Assembly: GCA_902802585.1 (NCBI GenBank)
Contig: CADCMR010000023.1
Coordinates: 12,232 to 49,751, forward strand
Source of the DNA: an uncultured bacterium
Lineage (GTDB): Bacteria > Verrucomicrobiota > Lentisphaeria > Victivallales > UBA1829
Direction of reading: 5' to 3'
DNA length: 37,520 nucleotides
The notes beneath the pieces were generated by a model. It made no database searches, was not told the origin of the DNA, and saw nothing but the letters and a program-made list of their open reading frames with translations. Made by a program: the position numbers and the translations under genes. Every line of letters starts with the position of its first letter. The first letter of the stretch is position 1. Of the stretch, positions 26,394 through 33,941 are shown piece by piece.

Positions 26394-27944
26394 TCACTTG
26401 CGCCAGAAGGACGGCAGGAAGAGCACGAGAATCGTGAAGAGTTCGAGGCGACCGATGAGCATTTCAAACGCGGAAAGGAGTTTCGCAGCCGGACTGAGCC
26501 AGTCGAAATCGCACGCGGGACCGACCTGCGCGGCACCCGGACCGACGTTGCTGAGGCTGGTAACAGAGATCGACAACGCGGATTCCCAGGTGCATTCCGG
26601 GCAGACGGCGGGAATCAGCAGGGCAAAGACCAGAATGATTCCGATATAGGCGGTGAAAAATGCAATGGTCTTCTGGATGGCGGGCGATTTCATGCGGACA
26701 TTGTTCAGGTACACGCCCGTGACGAGCTGCGGGAAGATGTTGTGCTTGACCTCGGTCAGGCTCTGCCGCCACACCAGGAGTGCACGGACGCACTTGAGGC
26801 CGCCAGACGTCGAACCGCCGCAGCCGCCGACCAATGAGATGCCCAGAAGCAGCGCGACCGCAATATGCGGCCAGGCGCAGTAGTCCCCGATTGCGAACCC
26901 GGTGGAGGTCATGATGGAAACCGACTGGAACGACGCGTCGCGGAATGCCCGTCCGACGACAGTCATGGACCCGATGAAGCCCTGTCCCGGATCGATGTCG
27001 TATGCCTCCCCCTGCAACAGCAGAGCGACCGCGATGACGCTGCTGACGATGAGGAGGATAAACGTGTACACGCGGAACTCCTCGTCGCGGAAATACGAAA
27101 GCGGCTTCCCGGAAAAGAGCTGCACATGCAGGAAGAAATTGACGCCGGAGATGAACATGAAGAACATGACGATCAGCGTGATCGGCGTGCTCTGGAACGC
27201 CGCGATGCTGTCCTGGCGCGTACAGAATCCCCCGGTCGAGATGGTCGTGAAGGAGTTGCAGACCGCCTCGAACAGCCCCATCCCGGCGAACTTGAGCAGC
27301 AGGATTTCGCAGGCTGTGATTCCGACGTAAATCAACCACAGGATCTTCGCGGAAGACGTGATACGCGGCGCAATCTGCGTGTCGGATGACTTCAGGCCGG
27401 GCGTCTCCGCATTGTACAGCATCTGACCGCCGCGGTTGAACATCGGCAGGACCGCCAGCGCAAGCACAACGATCCCCATGCCGCCCAGCCATGATTCCAG
27501 CGCGCGCCAGAAGACCACGCCGCGCGACAGGCTTTCCACGCCGTCCGGGAGTACGGTCCCGTTCGTCAGATGATACCCGCGGTGAATCAGCGCCGCGCCG
27601 GTCGTCGTGAAGCCGGACACCGACTCGAAAAACGCGTCGTACCATGGCATTCCGACGGCAAAAAGGAACGGCAGACCGCCCAGGACTGAGGCGGCAAGCC
27701 ACCCGAACGCCGCGACCGCGTACCCTTCGCGCAGTCCCGCCTTGCGGTGCTGTTCCGTGCGCGGACGGAACGCGATGCATCCGGCGGCTCCGGCGACGAG
27801 CGTAACGGCGGCGCAAACCAGGAGCACGCGGACGTCGCCGGGAGCATCGTGGCAGAAGAACCCGACGACGCCAGACACGGTTTCCATGAAGCCGACCGCG
27901 GCGGCGATCACACAGACGAAGAAAAGGATGAGCCTGTAGTTCAT
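26394..27944 (-). CDS. trkH: Trk-type potassium uptake membrane protein TrkH
   Basis: A 516-residue, multi-span potassium channel subunit. The four pore-loop selectivity regions are visible in part: SVSGFTTTGAALI (near residue 110), NSFTTISTGGFC (near 230), VSIMTSTGFAIGDY (near 345), and SVTSLSNVGPGAAQVG near 465. The TrkH signature W then LGGMGIVVLALAVLP is near residue 152. It moves K+ through the inner membrane under control of the TrkA gating ring. It begins 15 bp after trkA, with no Shine-Dalgarno, so it depends on co-transcription and probably coupling. The gene ends convergent with the LolA-like gene's terminator. Confidence 0.95.
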   Translation of the reverse strand: MNYRLILFFVCVIAAAVGFMETVSGVVGFFCHDAPGDVRVLLVCAAVTLVAGAAGCIAFRPRTEQHRKAGLREGYAVAAFGWLAASVLGGLPFLFAVGMPWYDAFFESVSGFTTTGAALIHRGYHLTNGTVLPDGVESLSRGVVFWRALESWLGGMGIVVLALAVLPMFNRGGQMLYNAETPGLKSSDTQIAPRITSSAKILWLIYVGITACEILLLKFAGMGLFEAVCNSFTTISTGGFCTRQDSIAAFQSTPITLIVMFFMFISGVNFFLHVQLFSGKPLSYFRDEEFRVYTFILLIVSSVIAVALLLQGEAYDIDPGQGFIGSMTVVGRAFRDASFQSVSIMTSTGFAIGDYCAWPHIAVALLLGISLVGGCGGSTSGGLKCVRALLVWRQSLTEVKHNIFPQLVTGVYLNNVRMKSPAIQKTIAFFTAYIGIILVFALLIPAVCPECTWESALSISVTSLSNVGPGAAQVGPACDFDWLSPAAKLLSAFEMLIGRLELFTILVLFLPSFWRK

Positions 27945-27959
27945 AAGCCGGACGCGCTG

Positions 27960-29318
27960 TTATTTCGCAGGAAAGATCTTGTCGATCATGCGCAGGGTGT
28001 CCCGCGTGACGACCGCGACCACGGTGTCGCCCTCCAGCAGGACGGTGTCTCCGGCGGGCGCGAAAATCTCGCTGCCGCGGAAGACGAGCGCGAGGACGAG
28101 GCTGGCGGGGAGTTTGGCGGAGGAGAGGGATTTGCCGCACAGAGGGGAACCGGATGCGATGCGGAACTCGGAGATGGCGGCCCGGAGGCTCTGCAGCTGG
28201 ACATCGACGCGCTTGTTGCCGCCCTCCAGAAGGCGCAGGACGGAGTTTGCGGAGACCAGCGTGGCGCTGAACGCGCAGTCGATGGGGCCAAGTTCTCGGG
28301 CGATGCGGATGTATTCGGGGCGGTGCGTCAGGCTGATGACCTTTTTCGCGCCGAGGCGCTTGGCAATGATGCAGGAGAGGATGTTCTCCTCGTCGTCCTG
28401 CCCCACGCTGACGAACACGTCGGACGCCGCGATCCCGGCGTCGTCCAGCAGGGATTCGTCGGTCGGGTCGCCGTGCAGGACCATGATCCCGGGCGGGATT
28501 TCGTCCTGGATGCGCTCGCCGGTCTTTTCGTCGCACACGATCATGCGCACGCCGAACCCGAGCTCATGCGCCTTGCGCGCCACGATCACGCTGGCGTCGT
28601 CGTCGCCGGATACGATGATCCGCGATGGCTTCCCGGCGTTCTCCGGCGTAGCCCAGTCCACAAATGCGTCGATGTCCTCCTTGCGGCCCGCCACATACAC
28701 GCGGTCGCCGGGGATCAGCAGGGTGTCGCCGTGCGGGATCAGCAGCTGGCGGTCGCGGACGAGCGCGGCAAACCGTATCTTGCGGAGAAGCTCCGGCCCG
28801 GGGATGTCGCGGATGCGGACGCCCTGCAGGACGCTGGAACGCGTGATCTCGAGCACGAGCATGGCGGCGTCGGGACGGGTGAACGTGATGGATTCGAGGG
28901 TGATCGGGTTGGCGAGGACCGCCAGAATCTTTTCGGCGGATTCCTCGGGCGAGGAGAACGTGCGCCAGAGACCGTAGGTCGCCGGGCTGATGCCGTCCTC
29001 TTCGGAAAAACAGTCGTTGCTGTACAGGCGGCAGACGGTGTGCTTCACGCCGAGCTTGTTCGCGATCTGGCACGCCAGGATGTTCGCCGCCTCGTCGCCG
29101 CTCACCGCCAGCACGGCGTCCGCCGTCTCCGCACCCGCCTGTTTCAGCGTACGGACGCTGGAACAGCTTCCGGCTATAGTCATGGCGTCGAATTTGTCGG
29201 CAATCCGGGCAAGCTCGTCCGCGTCGCTGTCCACGACCACGACGTTGTGGTCCTCCTCGCTGAGCGCGGACGCAAGAAGACGTCCAAGCTCGCCCGCTCC
29301 GATCACGATGATGTTCAT
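27960..29318 (-). CDS. trkA: Trk system potassium regulator TrkA
   Basis: A 452-residue protein with the duplicated RCK layout (TrkA_N, TrkA_C, TrkA_N, TrkA_C) typical of TrkA. The first NAD-binding site is MNIIVIGAGELGRLLASAL (GxGxxG) and VVDSDADEL. The second half has IIVSGDDDASVIVARKA, where GxGxxG is degenerate, so only the first site probably binds nucleotide strongly. The TrkA_C domains begin near residues 140 and 368. It gates TrkH in response to NAD(H)/ATP. HPr lies upstream and trkH downstream on the same strand. Confidence 0.95.
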   Translation of the reverse strand: MNIIVIGAGELGRLLASALSEEDHNVVVVDSDADELARIADKFDAMTIAGSCSSVRTLKQAGAETADAVLAVSGDEAANILACQIANKLGVKHTVCRLYSNDCFSEEDGISPATYGLWRTFSSPEESAEKILAVLANPITLESITFTRPDAAMLVLEITRSSVLQGVRIRDIPGPELLRKIRFAALVRDRQLLIPHGDTLLIPGDRVYVAGRKEDIDAFVDWATPENAGKPSRIIVSGDDDASVIVARKAHELGFGVRMIVCDEKTGERIQDEIPPGIMVLHGDPTDESLLDDAGIAASDVFVSVGQDDEENILSCIIAKRLGAKKVISLTHRPEYIRIARELGPIDCAFSATLVSANSVLRLLEGGNKRVDVQLQSLRAAISEFRIASGSPLCGKSLSSAKLPASLVLALVFRGSEIFAPAGDTVLLEGDTVVAVVTRDTLRMIDKIFPAK

Positions 29319-29402
29319 AATAGAATCTCCCCCGGCTCCATCATTGCAACAGATTCAGATAATGCGCAAAATACTGTTCCCGTCCAGCCGGACAGACGGT
29401 TT

Positions 29403-29675
29403 TCAGGTGAAGTCGAATTCGGTCTCGAAGAGTTCCGCGAGCTTTTTGCACAGCTCTTCCTCTTTTTCCCCGGTCACGGAAATCGTGACCATCTCGCCTT
29501 TCTGCAGCCCCATGGTGAGCAGGTCGAGGATGCTGGTGAGCTTGGACGCGCCACGGGGGCCGGTGATCAGGATCTCATGCGTGGCCGAGTACGGTTCGGC
29601 GGTGAACATGATGACGCTCGACGGACGGCAGTGGATGCCGGCCTTGTTGCGGATTTCAACGGTTAACTGGTACAT
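29403..29675 (-). CDS. HPr-family phosphocarrier protein
   Basis: A 90-residue HPr-like protein. The phosphorylated His lies in NKAGIHCRPSSVIMF (residue 15; HCR replaces the more common HAR). The second regulatory site region, ASKLTSILDLLTMGLQKGEM, contains a Ser at the usual position 46 that HPr kinase could phosphorylate. No enzyme I or PTS permease is in the window. In PVC and other bacteria lacking sugar permeases, HPr often belongs to a regulatory PTS. Its place directly before trkA is suggestive because the nitrogen PTS (EIIA-Ntr) controls TrkA in E. coli. No Shine-Dalgarno is visible. It starts 21 bp after the SmpA-like stop. Confidence 0.92.
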   Translation of the reverse strand: MYQLTVEIRNKAGIHCRPSSVIMFTAEPYSATHEILITGPRGASKLTSILDLLTMGLQKGEMVTISVTGEKEEELCKKLAELFETEFDFT

Positions 29676-29696
29676 GCGTATGCTTTCGGAGGGGGG

Positions 29697-30062
29697 TTAG
29701 AACCACACGGCGCTGTTGATCGCCTTCTGCGTCCAGACGGACAGGATGCCATGCTCATGGAAATAATCATGGCCCCAGCCCTGCAGCACGCCGTCGTCGT
29801 CGAAGAGGAACGGGGTGCACTCGTCCTGCGTGACCAGTCCGTCGTACCATTTAGGGCTGGTGTAGTAGAACCAGAGGTTGTCCGTGCTGTAGAGTTCCTT
29901 GCTGAGCGGCTCCCCGGCAATCTCGACGACCTGTTCCTGAGTCATGCCGACGCGGATGTCCGCCAGCTTCGCGCGCTGTTCCTTCGCCTGGAAATACCCG
30001 CAGGAGACGCACAGCGCGGCCAGCGCGGCGCAGGCAATGGTCAGGGTGATATGTCGGATCAT
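29697..30062 (-). CDS. SmpA/OmlA (BamE)-like small lipoprotein
   Basis: A 121-residue protein. The signal is MIRHITLTIACAALAALCV then SCG; the lipobox is atypical but a lipid-modified Cys is likely. The mature part has the SmpA/BamE pattern: KLADIRVGMTQEQVVEIAGE then PLSKELYSTDNLWFYY, followed by FLFDDDGVLQGWG. BamE relatives support outer-membrane protein assembly, but this fold is shared by many small lipoproteins. AAAGGAA lies before the ATG at 30062. A strong promoter overlaps the end of rluA just upstream, so it leads a transcript with HPr, trkA and trkH. Confidence 0.72.
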   Translation of the reverse strand: MIRHITLTIACAALAALCVSCGYFQAKEQRAKLADIRVGMTQEQVVEIAGEPLSKELYSTDNLWFYYTSPKWYDGLVTQDECTPFLFDDDGVLQGWGHDYFHEHGILSVWTQKAINSAVWF

Positions 30063-30127
30063 TTCCGGTTCCTTTCGGGTTCGGCAGGGTGTGAAGCACG
30101 TGCGGTTGCAAAAAGACATTTCCATAC

Positions 30128-30155
30128 AATATACTGCAAAAACACGTTTTGTCAA
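30128..30155 (-). promoter_or_regulatory. Promoter overlapping the rluA stop codon
   Basis: On the minus strand TTGACA (30155-30150), 16-base spacer, TATATT (30133-30128). The TGA of the -35 is the stop codon of the rluA-family gene. It drives the SmpA-like/HPr/trkA/trkH transcript, with a leader of about 60 bases. Confidence 0.8.
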
Positions 30156-31123
30156 GCGCGATCCGCCAAAAACAAGGCAGTGTCCGGACCGAAAAGACTC
30201 ATCATCGCATCCGGAGGCGCGTTTTCGCACGCCACCGCCTCGCCCGTGCCGGGAACGGTGAACCGCAGCCGCCACGCGTGGAGCGCCTGCGTCGGCAGAA
30301 CCAGCGCCTCGCGGTCGGCGTCCGTCATGGCGTCCTCCGTGAAACGCAGGAAGATCGTGTCGTCCGGACCGTAGAGCTTGTCGCCGACAAGCGGGAATCC
30401 GCTGGAGTACAGCGTTGCGCGGATCTGATGCAGCCTGCCCGTGTGCGGACGGCATTCGACGAGGCTGAATCCACCGCACATTTTCAGGCAGGTGAACTCT
30501 GTGGCGCACGGTTCCGCGTCCTCGGTACCAGGATCAGTCTCCGTGAAACGCCGTTTCTTCCGCACCGGAGACGCCGGATCGGACGACAGCCAGCCGTTTT
30601 TCACAACCGTACCCGCGGGAAACGCTCCGAAGACGGCGGCGAGATACGTTTTCTCCACCTGGCGCGACGCAAAAAGCCCGCTCAAAACGCCCGCAGTCTC
30701 CGCGTCCTTCGCGAGCACGACCAGACCGGAGGTCTCCCGGTCCAGACGGTTCACGACGAACAGCTCGCCGTACCGTTCCCTCATCAGCATCAGCAGGGTA
30801 TTCCGGAAATAACATCCCGACGGATGGACCGGCAGGCAACCCGATTTCGACACGACCAGGAAGCCGGGGCGGTCCAGCACCACCGAATACGACGGATCCA
30901 CCTCCGGTTCGGCGATCCCGCGCACGTCGAACGTGATCACGTCGCCCGCGTGGAGGCGGCGCGATGCCCGCACCCGGATGCCGTTGACCGCGATCCGTCC
31001 CTCGCGGATGATCGACTGCCAGCCGGTCCGGGACTGGTAGGTGAAACGTCCCGTGAGGAAATGGTCCAGGCGGACGCCTTCGAGTTCCGCTCCGGCGGTG
31101 GTGCTGATGGTGCGTTCCGGCAT
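30152..31123 (-). CDS. RluA-family RNA pseudouridine synthase
   Basis: A 323-residue pseudouridine synthase. An N-terminal S4 RNA-binding domain (EGVRLDHFLTGRFTYQSRTG, then IREGRIAVNGIRVRASRRL) precedes the catalytic domain. Motif II is VNRLDRETSGLVVLAKDAET near residue 123; Asp is the catalytic residue and Asn replaces the usual first His. RPHTGRLHQIRATLYSSGFP near residue 228 is also characteristic. The target (23S rRNA or tRNA uridine) cannot be set from sequence. It is divergent from ffh over a 108-bp promoter region. Confidence 0.9.
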   Translation of the reverse strand: MPERTISTTAGAELEGVRLDHFLTGRFTYQSRTGWQSIIREGRIAVNGIRVRASRRLHAGDVITFDVRGIAEPEVDPSYSVVLDRPGFLVVSKSGCLPVHPSGCYFRNTLLMLMRERYGELFVVNRLDRETSGLVVLAKDAETAGVLSGLFASRQVEKTYLAAVFGAFPAGTVVKNGWLSSDPASPVRKKRRFTETDPGTEDAEPCATEFTCLKMCGGFSLVECRPHTGRLHQIRATLYSSGFPLVGDKLYGPDDTIFLRFTEDAMTDADREALVLPTQALHAWRLRFTVPGTGEAVACENAPPDAMMSLFGPDTALFLADRA

Positions 31124-31160
31124 GTTTTCGATAAAAAAGAGGTGTTTTTTCGGGTTCGGA

Positions 31161-31195
31161 TTAGATTTTTTTCATTCTTATGCTATAATATAGCA
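31161..31195. promoter_or_regulatory. ffh promoter in palindrome, divergent from rluA
   Basis: Plus strand: TTAGAT (31161-31166), 17-base spacer, perfect TATAAT (31184-31189) with an extended -10 TG. The -10 lies in a perfect palindrome, TGCTATA-A-TATAGCA (31181-31195). The minus strand of this site also reads as a -10 (TATATT), so it may serve rluA too. Confidence 0.75.
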
Positions 31196-31231
31196 CCGCA
31201 TGTATTTTTTCAAAGCGCAAGAGACCGTAAA

Positions 31232-32686
31232 ATGTTTGAAAATCTTTCCGACAAATTCCAGGAAGTCTTCCGCAAGCTCCGCGGCCAGACGACCATTTCC
31301 GAATCCAATATCGCCGAATCCATGCAGGACGTCCGCGACGCCCTGATTGATGCCGACGTCAACGTCGAGATCGCCGACGAGTTCGTTTCCGAAGTCCGCC
31401 AGGCGTGCCTCGGCGAAGCCGTCGTGAAGAGCGTCACGCCCGGTCAGCAGGCGGTCAAGATCGTCCACGACAAGCTCGTCGAGCTCATGGGGTCCGCCGA
31501 GGCGGAACTCAACACCGGCGCGCATCCGAACATCATCCTCATGGTCGGTCTCCACGGCTCCGGCAAGACGACCACCAGCGCCAAGCTCGCGCTGCACCTG
31601 AAGAACAAGGGGAAGAAAGTCCTGCTCGCGGCTTGCGACGTGTACCGTCCCGCCGCAATCGAACAGCTGAAGGTGCTCGGCGGCGAGATCGGCGTCCCGG
31701 TCTACGCGGAGGAAGGCGTCGGGGACGTCCCCGGCATCGCGCTCCGCGCGCTGGAACACGCGCGCTCCGAAAACGCCGACTTTCTGATCATCGACACCGC
31801 GGGCCGCCTCCAGATCGACACCGCGATGGTGCAGGAACTCGTGATGGTCTCCAGCGTCACGCAGGCGGGCGAAATCCTGCTCGTGGCGGACGCCGCCCTC
31901 GGCCAGCAGGCGGTTTCCGTGGCGCGCCATTTCAACGACGCCCTCCACATCACCGGCATCGTGCTCACCAAGCTCGACGGCGATGCGCGCGGCGGCGCGG
32001 CGCTCTCCATCCGCAAGGTCACCGGCTGCCCCGTCAAGTTCACGGGCTCCGGCGAAAAGCTGGAGGACCTCGATGTCTTCCACCCCGACCGCATGGCGTC
32101 CCGCATCCTCGGCATGGGCGACGTGGTGTCGCTCGTCGAACGCGCCGTGGAAAAGATCGACCAGGAGGAAGCGGCGAAATTCGAGGAAAAAATCCGCAAG
32201 AACACGTTCGACTTCGACGACTTCCTGGGTCAGCTGCGCCAGATGACGCGCCTCGGCGGGCTCGAAGCCATCCTGAAATTCCTGCCCGGCGGCGACAAAC
32301 TCTCCGGCATCGCCGAGCTCGCGCCCTCGAAATTCGCCGGCATGGAGGCGATCATCCTCTCCATGACCAAGTTTGAACGCGCCAACGCCGAACAGATCGA
32401 CATGTCCCGGCGCCGCCGCATCGCAAAGGGCTCCGGACGCTCCGTCGACGAAGTCTCCCAGCTCATCAAACAGTTCCTCCTCATGAAGAAAGTCATGAAG
32501 AACAACAGTCTGCTCGACCGGATGGCGGGCGGCATGCGCGGAGGGCTCGGCGGCATGGGCGGCATGGGCAGTTTCGGCGGCATGGGCGGTTTCGGCGGCA
32601 TGGGCGGCTTCGGCGGCGGCATGGGCGGATTCCGTATGCGCGGAAGCAACTACACCCCGCCGAAGAAGAAACGCCGCAAGAAATAA
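31232..32686 (+). CDS. ffh: Signal recognition particle protein Ffh (SRP54)
   Basis: A 484-residue SRP GTPase. The N domain is followed by the G domain with P-loop MVGLHGSGKTTTSAKLA (near residue 106), DVYRPAAIEQL (near 135), DTAGRLQID (near 187), and TKLDGDARGGAALS (near 245). The M domain follows (FLGQLRQMTRLGGLEAILKF to QLIKQFLLMKKVMKN). After it is an unusual Gly/Met/Phe tail of about 45 residues: GGMGGMGSFGGMGGFGGMGG and so on, then a basic end, PPKKKRRKK. The protein binds signal peptides on ribosomes and delivers them with FtsY. The ATG at 31232 is the family start, just after the promoter. lpxB follows by 24 bp. Confidence 0.97.
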   Translation: MFENLSDKFQEVFRKLRGQTTISESNIAESMQDVRDALIDADVNVEIADEFVSEVRQACLGEAVVKSVTPGQQAVKIVHDKLVELMGSAEAELNTGAHPNIILMVGLHGSGKTTTSAKLALHLKNKGKKVLLAACDVYRPAAIEQLKVLGGEIGVPVYAEEGVGDVPGIALRALEHARSENADFLIIDTAGRLQIDTAMVQELVMVSSVTQAGEILLVADAALGQQAVSVARHFNDALHITGIVLTKLDGDARGGAALSIRKVTGCPVKFTGSGEKLEDLDVFHPDRMASRILGMGDVVSLVERAVEKIDQEEAAKFEEKIRKNTFDFDDFLGQLRQMTRLGGLEAILKFLPGGDKLSGIAELAPSKFAGMEAIILSMTKFERANAEQIDMSRRRRIAKGSGRSVDEVSQLIKQFLLMKKVMKNNSLLDRMAGGMRGGLGGMGGMGSFGGMGGFGGMGGFGGGMGGFRMRGSNYTPPKKKRRKK

Positions 32687-32710
32687 GCCGCATCACGGGA
32701 GCAAGTGATT

Positions 32711-33874
32711 ATGAGTAAGGAAAAGCCGCTCATCTGGATCATGGCCGGAGAATCGTCCGGCGACCTCTACGGCGCACGCATCGCGCAGGAAGTAATGAAG
32801 CAGTGCCCCGCCGCGACCGTCCGCGGCATGGGCGGGCAGCGCATGCGTGAAGCGGGCGTGGACCTTTTCATCGATTCCTCCGAGCTCGGCGTCGTCGGAT
32901 TCATCGAGGTCTTCGCGCACATCGGCACGTTCATCCGCATTTTCTTCCAGTGCATCGCCCTCGCGAAAAAGGAACGCCCAGACGCCGTGATGGTGATCGA
33001 CAATCCCGGATTCAACATCCGCCTCGCGAAACGCCTCTGGAAGCTCGGAATCCCGGTGGTCTGGTTCGTCAGCCCCCAGGTCTGGGCGTGGCGCAAATCC
33101 AACATCCCGCGCATCGCCAGATATTGCCGCAAGCTCATCGTGATCTTCCCGTTCGAGACCGAGGTCTGGGCGGGATCCGGCCTCGAGACGCATTTCGACG
33201 GGCATCCGCTGATTGAGATTGTCCGCGAGCGCACCGACCCATCGCTGAAACGCGACCCGAACCACGTGCTCATCCTGCCCGGCAGCCGCGGGCACGAGAC
33301 GTCCCAGCTGCTCGACCCGTTCCTGAAGACCGTGCTGATTCTCCACGAACGCCACCCGGAACTGTATTTCACGATCTCGGTCCCGCGCAAACAGACCTAT
33401 CAGGACGTCCTCAGGGGACTCGATCAGTTCACAAGGCATCATCCGGAAATGCAGGACGTCCGCATCGACGTCAAAACGGGCATCACACCGCGCGCCATTC
33501 AGGAGTGTTCCGTCGGACTTGCCGCCTCCGGCACTGTCACGGTCGAATGCGCCATCGCGGGGCTGCCTCTCGTCGTCGCCTACAAGCTTAACTACATTAC
33601 CTTCTTCTTTGCGCTCCTCATCGTGCGGAAACTCTTCCGCAACGCTTTCACCATGGTGAACATCATCCTGAACCGGAAAGCATTCGAGGAATTCCTGCAG
33701 TACCAGGTCAGACCCGCCGACATGGCGGATGCGCTGGAACGCATCCTGCCCGGCGGTTCCCGCAGGACCGAGGTGGAAAAGGACATGGAGGAGCTCCGCC
33801 AGATGCTCGCGCCCGGATCGACGAAAGCCACGGCGAACGCCGCGCGCAATCTGCTTTCCACCGCGGGACTCTGA
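32711..33874 (+). CDS. lpxB: Lipid-A-disaccharide synthase
   Basis: A 387-residue GT19 enzyme. It starts PLIWIMAGESSGDLYGARI, typical of LpxB, with FIDSSELGVVGFIEVF near residue 58, VIDNPGFNIRLAKR near 95, and QVWAWRKSNI. C-terminal motifs are LPGSRGHETSQLL near 196, GLAASGTVTVECAI near 272, and LPLVVAYKLN. It joins UDP-diacylglucosamine and lipid X to form the lipid A disaccharide, proving LPS synthesis. The ATG at 32711 is preferred over GTG at 32705 because GGGAG lies at 32697-32701. It is co-transcribed with ffh; the LpxB signature is complete. Confidence 0.97.
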   Translation: MSKEKPLIWIMAGESSGDLYGARIAQEVMKQCPAATVRGMGGQRMREAGVDLFIDSSELGVVGFIEVFAHIGTFIRIFFQCIALAKKERPDAVMVIDNPGFNIRLAKRLWKLGIPVVWFVSPQVWAWRKSNIPRIARYCRKLIVIFPFETEVWAGSGLETHFDGHPLIEIVRERTDPSLKRDPNHVLILPGSRGHETSQLLDPFLKTVLILHERHPELYFTISVPRKQTYQDVLRGLDQFTRHHPEMQDVRIDVKTGITPRAIQECSVGLAASGTVTVECAIAGLPLVVAYKLNYITFFFALLIVRKLFRNAFTMVNIILNRKAFEEFLQYQVRPADMADALERILPGGSRRTEVEKDMEELRQMLAPGSTKATANAARNLLSTAGL

Positions 33875-33941
33875 CCCGCACCATTCATTCGCCCTTTCAG
33901 ACACCCCGCCGGCTGAAAAAACAATCAAGAGGTTTCTATCC

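Noticed and set aside
26464..28536. Long minus-strand frame overlapping trkH and trkA
   Set aside because: It is Arg/Pro-rich, without domains, and in a different frame from the clearly identified trkA and trkH genes.
30149..31231. Upstream in-frame extension of Ffh
   Set aside because: The extension runs through rluA on the other strand and across the promoter at 31161-31195. The ATG at 31232 is the normal Ffh start.
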